DNA of 64,000 nucleotides, from the NCBI GenBank assembly GCA_037951105.1, contig JBAMJV010008344.1, positions 21,866 through 85,865 of the forward strand, read 5' to 3'. Origin of the DNA: Echinarachnius parma (lineage: Eukaryota > Echinodermata > Echinoidea > Clypeasteroida > Echinarachniidae). The notes under the pieces are model-generated. The model had not been told where the DNA came from and ran no database searches. It worked only from the letters and a program-made list of their open reading frames with translations. This document shows positions 24,389 through 36,300 of this stretch, in pieces; positions within the stretch are counted from its first letter, which is position 1; each line of letters begins with the position of its first letter. The translations under genes and the position numbers were made by a program.

Positions 24389-27300
24389 CTGTAACAATAT
24401 GCACACACAAATAAAAAATCAAAAATCAAAAATCAAGAATTAATTCATCTGACTGGATCACAGCCTGTTTTTTTCCTGTATGCACTTGCCCACTTGCCCG
24501 GGGCGAGTAAATATTTATTTCCGGCAATTAAAGGTGCACCTGTAAAGTGTCTAACTCCACAAAAATTAATTTGAGTTTCCACATTTCTTGTCTACCGTGT
24601 TGTTTGGCTTATAGGTAAGAGAAGAATAAAATAGGGTTAGATTTTTTCAAATGCCCCTTTGAAAATCATTGAAAATTATTCAGCTCAAGAGCGTCAATGA
24701 ACGGTCATAAACCTCATACACGTTATACAGTAATTTGTTGTAAAAGCTTACGCAAGTTTTCGCCTTTTTAACCAGGAAAGCAGTGTTCTTTTTCAATGAA
24801 ACTTTCACACATCATTCGGACATATCTTACAATGATTTTGGTATAGGATTGAAGTCTCAAATGTCATTTTGGGCAATATCTGACACTTTACAGGTGCACC
24901 TTTAAACGACTGTTTAGTTTCCTTCCACGATTGGGCCACTAAATAATTGTTCATCTTCAAGAGAACAATTAAATTTCATACATGTAAATGTCATCTAGAA
25001 GTAAGAGGGCAAGTCAATTTTGTAATGGGGCGAGCAAAATGTAAACATTTATGATTTGACCTGCCCAAATGAGCCAGTACAGAAAAAAGTTAGTGTGGAA
25101 GCTTGCTGTATGATATATATACACACAGATAAAAATGAGGAATAATCAAACGAGATCTTACCCTGTTTTTGTTATGTTTCTTTACCATACTGGACATTAT
25201 CCAGGGGGGTGGTTCACAAAGATTCAAAGTTGAACTTAACTCTTAAGTTGGACCTAACTGTTATGGAAAGCCATGAGTTTCTTTTTTAAATTGTTGAAAC
25301 GTTTCTTTTGAAAAGGCATAAATATTGATAACATCAGTTCATTTTGTTATTATCAAGGAGCCTTGAAAAATAATTGATATACATTTTTGTCGGAAGTTTC
25401 AAATGCCTGAATGTTTTGCTTTTGAATAAGTTTTATTTCAAGGCTACAAACGGCTTTCCATAATTTGTAAGTCCAACTTAGAGTTCAGTTCAATTTGAAT
25501 CTTTATGATACACCCCCCTGGATTCATACAGAGCATGGAAAACCTAGACAGTCATTGAATTTGACTTTTGTGCTCTCCCAGCAATGAAAATCAGGGAAAG
25601 TATAAAATTATCTCATGGGTAAATTTTATCTGCATTTCTTTAATAACTGAAATAAAAATCAAGATTTGTTGGAGAACTTACATGTACTTTGTAACAAAAA
25701 ACTGAAAGAAGTCAGGAGAACCTTGATTATGTACATGTAAAGTGGTGAAAAGTCATGGAATTTTTGCTGTACAGGGGGTTGTTGCATAAAGAGTTGCGTT
25801 TACTTGCAAGTTAGAAAATGCGCCTAAAAGCACACTTTTTATTAGCTTAAGTGCACATGTTTTCTGATTTGCAATCAAACACAACTTTGCGATTAATCGC
25901 AACTGTTTATGCAACACCCTTGGTCATGGAAAGTTGGGAAATTTGACTTGAAAATATTTAAGTGTATGAAACCTGTCATTTACATTGTGTGAATGGAAAA
26001 GTTTCATGTAACGGGGCCTAAACACCACCTCAACTGTACAATGCGACTCCATCATTCAGCGTCCTATATCTGTATATGACTTTGGTGGCCCTAAGCTTAC
26101 AGGGGACTACCACGCAAAAAACAACGCAGGCTTATATGGTTTGGTACCATTGTTTGATATGAAATATATGTGCAACACTTTGCAAAGCGTTTCGTAACTC
26201 ATAAACAATACAATCACCGAAACTTACTGAAACAACGGGGCCTCATGGTTCCGCATGCGCCAATTCTATACATGCGTACCTTTGGAGACAATAGAAGCAT
26301 GGTAGACACGTACATGTACGTCCTAGACAATAGATAGTCTTCTTCTGCAGACCCATGAGTACAGACCTTGCTTTAGCATGGCAATGACTTTTTCAATTAT
26401 ATAATTTGTCTGGAAACCTATTTTTCCCGAACTTGTTGGTGGAATGGACGACTGAAACTTTTACCTTTCATTTCTAGGAATATTATGCGTGGGTGTTGGT
26501 TCCCTATAATTGCAGTTGCCCATGACCAGCGAATCAGTCCCTGCATTAAAAGGTACCGCCAACCCCAAATAATATTCTAATTAATGAAAGGTAACATCTT
26601 TAGTAGTCATCAACAAGTTCAGAAAAATATGTTTCCATAAAAAAATATATAATTGGAAAATGCATCACTATTCTAAAGCATGCGTTCATGGGTCTGCATT
26701 TACGAAGACTTCCTTTGTTCAGAGTGAACGAATCATCCGGGATTCTATTATCTCCAAACGTACGCGTGAATAGCATTGGCGCACTAGCAAACGTTTGGAC
26801 CGGGAAATAGTAGTGGTTCCTTAAGTGGTGGTAATTAATTGCTTTGTTTATGAATAACACAACCCTTTGCAAACTGTTGGGTATCTATACTTCGCACAAA
26901 AAGTTCCGCAATCGAGGTTTGCGCTTTACTAACTTTACTATTAGGTTATTACCATTCATAAATTTGGTATCATTAAAAAGCGTGAACTCTCCCCTTTACA
27001 TTGATATTACATTTGCTATGAGTATTTTATCATGGAATGTGCATTGCATCCAAATGTAGGGCAAAGTCAAAAGTGAAATGTTGCAAAATGCACTAATTTT
27101 GTCAACAAAGGGCCTTCCTTTTGTTTGAAGATTAAAACGTGGCTTAAATGCCTATTACGTTATTACCATTCATAAATTTGGTATCATTGGAAAGCGTGAA
27201 TCCTCCTCTTTACATTGATATAACATTTGCTATGGATATTTTATCATGGAATGTGCATTACATCCGAATGTAGGGCAAAGTAAAAAATGAAATGTTGCAA

Positions 27301-30300
27301 AATGCACTGATTTTGTCAACAGTGGGATTTCCTTTTGTTTGAAGATTAAAACGTGGCTTGAATGCATGCCCACCTCACCCCCATTCAAGCCAAGGAAGGC
27401 ACACTGTTGACAAGATCAGTGCATTTTGCAACATTTCACTTTTGACTTTGCCCTACATTTGGATGCAACGCACATTCCATGATAAAATATAAATAGCAAA
27501 TGTTATATCAACTAGCAAATTACCCGTCACCAGATCTTTGAGTAAGGAAATGTATGTTGTATATAAATTTATTTTTATTTATTCATTTATTTTTTTTAAT
27601 CTGTCTTGTAAAAAATTGGGTCAATTAAAGGGAAAGTTGAGTTTTGGTAGAGAGGGCGCTACACATGATAATTTTTTTGGGAGATAACGCAAAACTGAGT
27701 GTAAAATTTGAAAGAGCATAATATTTTAATGACAGAATAAAGTTTATTTGATGAAAATCGGTTCAGAAACGGCTGAAATATCCATAAATATAACAATTTG
27801 TAATAAACCTGGGGCCCCAGGTTTATTAGAGAATTAACGAAAGGGAAAGTCTGGCAGCTACCATAGTCTACCTCTACGTGCGCGCATTAAACGTAGTTTT
27901 TAGTACAGGGCGCTCTTCGCAGTGCAATCTTCGTCTTCGTAGTGCCTCGTAGTACTGCGAAGACATGCTCTTCGCGGTGCTTCGTAAGGGTATCGTAGTG
28001 CTTCGTAGTGTGCTTAGCAGTGCTTCGCAGTGCTTCGCAGTGCTTCGCAGTGCTTCGCAGTGCTTCGCAGTGCTTCGCAGTGCTTCGCAGTGCCTAGTAC
28101 TGATCCTTGGCGATTAGTAGGACCCGCTTTATGGTATATAAAAACCAATTTAAAAGTGGTTAAGAATCATTTTAAAACTTGGTTTATACAAAGAAAACAA
28201 TATTTCTCAACATCTGATACGCATGAAATCCAACAAATATAAGCAAGTATTTTAAATAAATGTATTAAACATCACGTCGAATACAATCCAGAATTCATAC
28301 ACGAAATATAGGATTATGGGACCGAACGGCGCTTGGAATTGGTGCATCATTCCCGGCCCGACGGAGGCGGTCTAGACTCTAATACACTCGTGAGACTTGG
28401 TGTACACGGTACATGTGACTGGGTATAGGCAGAATCGGGACAGAAACACTCCCGTCAATCAGTCATTTCCTTCCTTATTCCAAAAAAAATAATTATACTG
28501 TTGTACTCACCAGATGTGATTGATTTTCTCACCTAACTTTGCAGATCGTTCAGGATTCCCCGGTCAAAATATCGCGTCATGTTGGCCCTAGATATCCCAG
28601 TTTTTAAAATGGGAATGTTCGCACATCCGTCTATTGTACTGTACACGTCCATCCCGTATCACTTTACACGTGCAAATGACGTTCCCTATATATACAGCAC
28701 ATGAGCTGTACGTACACAACATACGATCTTGTTTTGGTCGGAAGCCAACAATTCGCAAGCAAATTACGATAGTCTTAATTCAGGCGCACACAGCGGCACA
28801 CGTGTTATTTCCGATTTGACAGGCATACGATAATGTGTGTAAGTAATTTACAACGTATCGATTCCAGGCTGAACAAAGACTACATAATGAAAGGTCATTT
28901 CAGCAACACACTTTTCACGGTACTTCCGTCGCAAGCATGTGCGATGATCAGCGCTCGACGCGACTGCATGGCAAATGAACGTGGAATATTGGCCGATTCA
29001 TAACTGACCACTGGTCAAACTGACCCCGACCTGACCCAGACCACAAACCTCTATGGGTCATCACCAATCACTACCCAAAGTTTGATGTTGGTGCCTCAAT
29101 GCACTACGAAATGCATAGATGGACAGACAGACATACAGACAGACATACAGACAGACAGACATACATACGTAATCGGCTACTTTAGTATAGTAGATATGAA
29201 GGGGAGAATTCACGCTTTCCAATGATACCAAATTTATGAATGGTAATAGCGTAATAGAAAAGTTATTAATGCGCAAACCTCGATTGCGGAACTTTTTGTG
29301 CGTAGTATATTTGGTATCACAAAACGGTACCAAAACATATATAATGACACGTCGTTCTCTACGCGTCGACCAATTACCTACCTCAGCTGTACAATGCTGA
29401 CTCCATCGTACAGCGCACTAAAGTCAGTGCCGTCATAAAATGTCTTCATCTGTGTAGGATGGACAATAAACGATAAAAACAAGATTTTAAAAACTGAAGT
29501 AATCATAAGAATACATTATCTGGTCATGATAACTACCAGTACCGCACACAATTCTCATCCAAGATCTTGCAAACAACACAATTAAAGGGATAGTTGAGTT
29601 TTGGTAGAGAGGGCGCTACACAAAATAATTTTTTGTGAGATAATGAAAAAATGAGTGTCAAATTTGAAAGAGCATAATATTCTAATGGCAGAATAAAATG
29701 TATTTGATCAAAATCGGTTCAGAAACGGCTGAAATATCCATAAACATATCCATTTGTAATAAATGTGGGGCCCCACAAGTATTCAATAATTTTTAACCAG
29801 CCGTTAAAATTTGTTTTAAAAATGCTTCCTCTTTTCAAAAATTTTCAAAAGAGGTTTTTAGATAGTTGTTGATTATCTCTCTATCTAATAACTTTTTCAA
29901 CAAAACATCACATGCACAATATTTAATTTAAAATGGATTAAACAAAAGCGGTTTTTTAAGCGCCCTCTTTAGTTTAAACACCTCTTTTTGACTTATAACA
30001 GGCTTTTACTTAGTCATTTGTAATTTTTTAATTCTTTTTGAGCATGGTGGAGTTATGTAATGGTGCAGGTTTTGGTTACTAAAATTCAGTTTGACTAAAT
30101 CTGTACTCTCTCTACCAGAACTCAATTATCCCTTTAACTACACCAATTACGCCAATATTTTGGTTAATCTCCAAAGGATTCCTGGTTATGGCAAGCCATT
30201 GTTACACAAACCAGCTATGAGCAGCCATCACAAAGCACTTAATACAAACAAAAATAGAAAAGAGTTCAAGCTGATAGTGTGTTGTTTGAACAGACTACAG

Positions 30301-33300
30301 CCCTCCGCACACAGAGCCGACTTGACCCGATCCGACTGGTTTTCAGTCCGTTCAGTTCAGAATATGTTGCCACAGGACTCCTGTTGCCACAGGACTCCTG
30401 GTCAAGAGCCAGTCGGAGATCATTCGAGGCCGATTCAACATGTTTAAACGACTACGACTGAGCAAAACCGACTCTAGCCTGACTGAAAACCAGTCGGATT
30501 GGGTCAAGTCGGTTGTGTGAGCGGAGGGCTTAATGTAGCAAGTTTTATGCGGCAAGCACGGTCAGGTCGCATACGAAGATGTAGCATAGACTTTCTGCTT
30601 TTTTGAAGGGTGTAATTGCTTAAAAATAAAACTATTTAAAACTAACAATTACAACAGAAGCAAGTAAAACACTGCTAACACGTGCTTGTAACAAAAACAT
30701 GTACTGTAACTGTAGACTCACTGCGTTGGTGAAGTTTTTCTTAAAAATTAGGAACGCAGCATTGGACGGGTCCTCTGTCCCAAGGTGTAATTGGTCAGAA
30801 TAAAACTATTTAAAATTAGCAGTTACAATTGTAGCAAGTAATACGCTGCTAAACACGTTCTTGTTGAATGAATATGCAACTGTAAACTTACCGCTTCGGT
30901 GAAGTTTTTCTTCAAAGTTAGGAACGCAGCACTGGACGGTTCATCTAGTCCCACGGTGTAGTTCTCGGTGGTCAGCATATCACCATGGATCAGCTTGCCC
31001 GGATACGGTGTAGTAGTGGGAACTGAAAAGAAACGAAAAGGAGTACCGTATTTGTCGGTGTATTAACCGGACCTTTTTTCAAAAAAAAAAAAAAAAAAAA
31101 AAGGGTGCGGTTAATACACGGGTGCGGCTAATACCGTATTAACCGCACTTTAAAAAAAAAAAAGGGGGGTGCGGTTAATACACCGGAGCAGTTAATACAC
31201 CGACAAATACGGTAAACAAAATATACATATAGCAGGGCTCTACGCTCACACTGGCCCGCTGGCCCGGGGCCAGTGAGATTGCATTTTGGGCCAGCAAAAA
31301 TGTATAAAAGTCATTTTTCGACCCAACATTTACAAAATTAGAAAAATATTGTTTTCTTCCATGTTATTCTTCATCTATAATCACACATTTGATCAGGAAA
31401 GAGTGATATTTTTAATAGTAAATGTTCAATACTCGGTAAATAAAATGTCGGTGCTAGTAAATTTTCTTTCGGGCCACCATACCTTGTTGTATTCGTATTA
31501 ACAATAAAATCATGGGACCGGTTTCGGTTTTTCAAATTTCCCTTTCGTTACAAAGATATGTACGATCAAAGTATTCAGATAAGAAAAACTCCCCCGGAGT
31601 TTTGAAACCGTGTACAAAGTGAGTGCAGTGAGTTAGTGAATATCACTTTGCATTTTCGCTCATTACTTGGCCAGGCAATGTCCATTTGACTTGAAATTTT
31701 CATACAATACCCTGTGGACATATGATATAACAATATACATTGCATCAACCCTTCATTGCTTTTTGCACATGTCAACAAAGTTACTAGATCCCTTTAACTT
31801 GAATTGTAGAACTTTTTATGAGGGGTTTAGCCCATCAATATTTATATATCTAGATAGAAATAAGGTTATATTGCCTTTGGACTATAATTTAAGAAGTATG
31901 CACTTATAATAGGCCCACTAAATGTTTGCACATATGTTAGTATGGATTATTTCATTTTATGAAAAGGAAAAATAAAGCAATATTTCATTTGTGGTGTTAT
32001 GATACAATCAATCAATCAATCAATAAATTTTGGTTTATTAAACAAAAATACTGAGTAAAAAGTCTGAAGACTAAACAAGTCAGTTTACAATGTAAAATGC
32101 ATTACAAAATATAACAAGGTAAAATACATGGATAAATTAAATCATTAATAAGTAAAAATAGAAACTTGATATCGCCTACTAAATCAAATTGCAATGTTAA
32201 AAACAAAAGAAGTTCAGCAAGAAATAGCAAATTATATCCTTTACAGTTTACCTAATGATACTATAATAATCAACAAAGTACTAAATAAAATATTTAGGGT
32301 TCTACCAATTAAAAGTGAGAAAAGTATGTAAAGTCATACAATGTATTTAAAGGGACTTAGTAACATTGTCCAAATCCTCAAAATAAAATTGTCTAGCGGT
32401 TCCATCATACCTTGTTGTATTCGTATTAACAATAAAATCATGGGACCGGTTTTGGTTTTTAAATTTCCCTTTCGTTACAAAAATATGTACGATTGAAGTA
32501 TTCAGATAAGAAAAACTCCCAGAGTTTTTCTTACCGTGTACAAAGTGAGTGCAGTGAGTTAGTAAATATCACTTTGCATTTTCGCTCATAGCTTGGCCAT
32601 GCAATGTCCATTTGACTTGAAATTTTCACACAATACCCTTTGGACATATGAGATAACAACAATATACATTGCATCAACCCTTCATCATTTTTTGCACACG
32701 TGTCAACAAAGTTACTCGATCCCTTTAAAGCTTAAACCATCAGTACCAACGAAGATGATGAGTGCTATAAATAACAAGTAAGAATCAAAAGCCAAGAGGT
32801 GAGTTAATAAAACATAAACAGTCCAAAATATGAGCAAGAACAAAATACTATGAAGAATAAAAAGTTTTTTATTTTTAAAATATACCACAAATAATTATAC
32901 ATAATTCTATCATTGCCAGTGAAGGCATAATGACAATGTATTCAAATTTACCACTAAATAATAACATATTAATACAATTACAATTATTTTGGTTAATAAA
33001 ATATAGTATTATAATAGATACTTGCAGTAAAAAATGAACTATAATTCTGTTCAAAGGAAATGATTGTTAGTACAATATTTATATTTGCTTTATAATGTAT
33101 ATAACTCCACGAAACGAATGTATTTATATTTTAGTATAAATGTAGTAGAATTAGGTTATTGAAAAAATATTGGGATAATTATTCATAGCGGTGCCATTGC
33201 ATTTCATTTTTATATTTTGAAAATTAATCATAAAGAGTAATCAAATTGGCAATCATAGTCACCTTTGATTAATTGCCATCAAACCATACCAACTACAACA

Positions 33301-36300
33301 ATATGAATTGGTCAAAATAAGCTTTAAAAATTCATTTTTAGCGACTAAATTGTCAATGATGTTGCAATTTTGAAAGGATTTCTCATTTCTACGTATGACG
33401 TTCAAATAAACGTAACTCTCATACGAAAAATAGTAATACTACCGTATTTGCGGGTGTATTAACCGCACTGTAATGTTAGTGTGTAAGGATGCAGTGAGTC
33501 TCGTAGTTGGGAGTATAACTGATAAATTAGTATAAACTATTTATACAGAAGTAGTTGTGGTTATAACAAAGAGGTAACAATCATATAATTTACGACTTAC
33601 GACTGGTTGTAGCGACAGAAGGATGAGATGAAGGAAAGAGAGGGGTGGACACAGCAGGGGGTTGGTCTAGTAGAGGAATATGAGATGGTGTGAATCCTGC
33701 ACTGGGTAACCTCGCTGGTCATAAGGACCGCTAGTCATAAGGACCGCTATTCATAACGTGTAACTTCCTATACGTGAAGGACCGCTTATTCATGAAAGGA
33801 AAAGGGAGTCACTATTCATTTAGACATGAGGTATATGAAGTTACACGTTATGAATAGCGGTCCTTATGACATGAGGTATATGAAGTTACATATAATGAAT
33901 AGCGGGCTTTATGACATGAGGTATATGAAGTTACACGTTATGAATAGCGGGCTTTATGACATGAGGTATATGAAGTTACACGTTATGAATAGCGGTCCTT
34001 ATGACATGAGGTATATGAAGTTACACGTTATGAATAGCGGGCTTTATGACATGAGGTATATGAAGTTACACGTTATGAATAGCGGTCCTTATGACATGAG
34101 GTATATGAAGTTACACGTTATGAATAGCGGGCTTTATGACATGAGGTATATGAAGTTACACGTTATGAATAGCGGGCTTTATGACATGAGGTATATGAAG
34201 TTACACGTTATGAATAGCGGGCTTTATGACATGAGGTATATGAAGTTACACGTTATGAATAGCGGGCTTTATGACATGAGGTATATGAAGTTACACGTTA
34301 TGAATAGCGGGCTTTATGACATGAGGTATATGAAGTTACACGTTATGAATAGCGGGCTTTATGACATGAGGTATATGAAGTTACACGTTATGAATAGCGG
34401 GCTTTATGACATGAGGTATATGAAGTTACACGTTATGAATAGCGGGCTTTATGACTTGCTAGCGGACCCCAATTACACAGGATGTGGAAATTACACACAC
34501 TTTTTTACATACAGAAGAAATTGCCAAGAGGGAGGAGCGGTTAATACACAAGAGATAGAGAAACATATTTCATGAAAATATTACATATGGCTATAATATA
34601 ATTTTATGTGGAGTAAAAAGTTTGATAGGCTTTTTTGTTAAGTGAATTATGCTAGACAATCACAAACAAGTATGTGGCTTGTGTTGTTTTGTGTACCAAC
34701 AGTTTACAAAAAGTTATAGGGAAAAACATGGGATGTGTTTAATTAGTTTGATAATGTTGCAAAGATTTCCAGCAGTTTTATAATCTAAAAAAAATTTGTT
34801 TCCCCCTTCAATGACAGCCTAAAGTTAGGGGTGCGCTTAATTAATACACAGGTGCAGTTTATACACAGCAAATATGGTAATTGTCTGTGTGCAATGCATT
34901 CGCAAGATTGCACCGAACATCCGCTTTATGAATCCGAACTACCATTAAAGGGACAGGCCCTCTTTTACAAAAACGTCTGAACAGTTTCCAGTAGACGGAT
35001 GGGGATGAATGTAACACACACAAACAAAATCAGATCGAACAGCCCTGTAATTTGGATTCTACGAATGAAAAACGAATGCGTCCCTCCATCAAACTATATA
35101 TCGGTCAATGAAGGAGTTTAACTGATTTAGTATAATATTACAACAATATTGTACTTATTCTAGGTATTGTGAAGCCGACAGTTGTAAAGGTATGTCACGG
35201 AAAAAGATCTCAACCAGAACGTCAATGACGTAGCGCTCATCCGGCATCTCGCAACATCAAATATCGCAAATTTCATGTGGTACACTTTTCAACTGGTCAA
35301 AAAATAAAAATTTGATGCCCTGGAAGGGACATAAAAATAAAAAAAAATAAAAAATTAGAGTGAAAAAAATATAAATTTGACGCCCCGGGAGGGACATGGG
35401 GAAAAAAAAATTAAAATAAAAAAATATATAAATAAATAAATAAAAATAAAAAATAAAAAATAAAAAAATAAATAAAATAAAAAAAGAAGAACAATTGTTT
35501 GTTTTAAATAAAAAAATAAATAAAAAAATAAAAAATAAATAAATAAAAAATAAAAAAAAAAATAAAAAAATAAATACAAATAAAAAATAAATGAATGAAT
35601 TAATTTTTAGAAAAAAAAAAAATAAATAAATAAATAAATAAATAAATGAAGAAAAAAAATAAATGAAAAAAAAAAAAAAAAAAAAAAATTACCATAATGA
35701 ATTAATGGAGAAAAATGTCAAAATTCTGTGTACAAGTTTAGTGTACCAAAAATAGCTCTACCAGATAAAGCAAACCAAATCAAAATCGGTCGAGAAATGA
35801 AGAAGAAGTATTTTTTGTGATTTCGAATAAATTTGCATAAATTACCATAGATAATGAATTTCATGATTCTGTGTAGAAGTTTTAAATCCCCCTCCTAGCC
35901 CTATTATAGAATGGGTTGATAAATCCCTGCAATCTGATTGGTTGAGAGCAAAATTTGTGCAGACAATTAATTGTACTGGATGCATGAAAAGTCATGCGTC
36001 CGGGAAAGAAATCATGCGTCCGGTAAAAATTTCATGCGTCCGGTAAAAATTGCATGCGTCCGGTAAAAAATTTCATGCATCCGGTAAAAATTGCATGCGT
36101 CCGGTAAAAAATTTCATGCGTCCGGTAAAAAATTTCATGCGTCCGGTAAAATTATTTCATGCATCCGGTAATTTTTCTAATTTTTAATTTTTTGACTTTT
36201 TTGGGGGCGTAACAATGCCCATTCTATAAAACAGATGATGCGCAAGTTTATTTCGTGGGTCGGTGGAATTGTTTGCACGCGGTAACTATGGAAACTAGTC

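Larger units (their letters stand above)
26888..29307. mobile_element. Tc1/mariner-type (TA) inverted-repeat element, carrying a further insertion
   Basis: About 36-bp ends begin TACTTCGCACAAAAAGTTCC and close with the complement ending TTTGTGCGTAGTA. TA flanks both sides, and the uninterrupted family K copy at 37402 shows the single-TA empty site. Inside are inverted copies of TTACCATTCATAAATTTGGT and tandem ATGTTGCAAAATGCACT units. A 1.7-kb segment (about 27520-29190), ending in GACA/CATA microsatellite and TACTTTAGTATAGTAGAT, interrupts it. Confidence 0.7.
33442..34877. mobile_element. CCGTATTTG-type inverted-repeat pair enclosing SEA exon 3 and a minisatellite
   Basis: Left end TACCGTATTTGCGGGTGTAT (33440) and right end ACACAGCAAATATGGTA (to 34879) are degenerate versions of the 31046-31212 termini, with GCGGTTAATACACA at 34530 and GGTGCGCTTAATTAATACAC at 34830 as further family sequence. 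Whether the whole 1.4 kb moved as one unit or these are two half-copies is not decided. Confidence 0.45.

Noticed and set aside
33826..34455. CRISPR array or repetitive surface protein gene
   Set aside because: Units are contiguous without spacers, the genome is animal, and the open frame follows from a stop-free 45-bp unit; no signal peptide or flanking gene structure.
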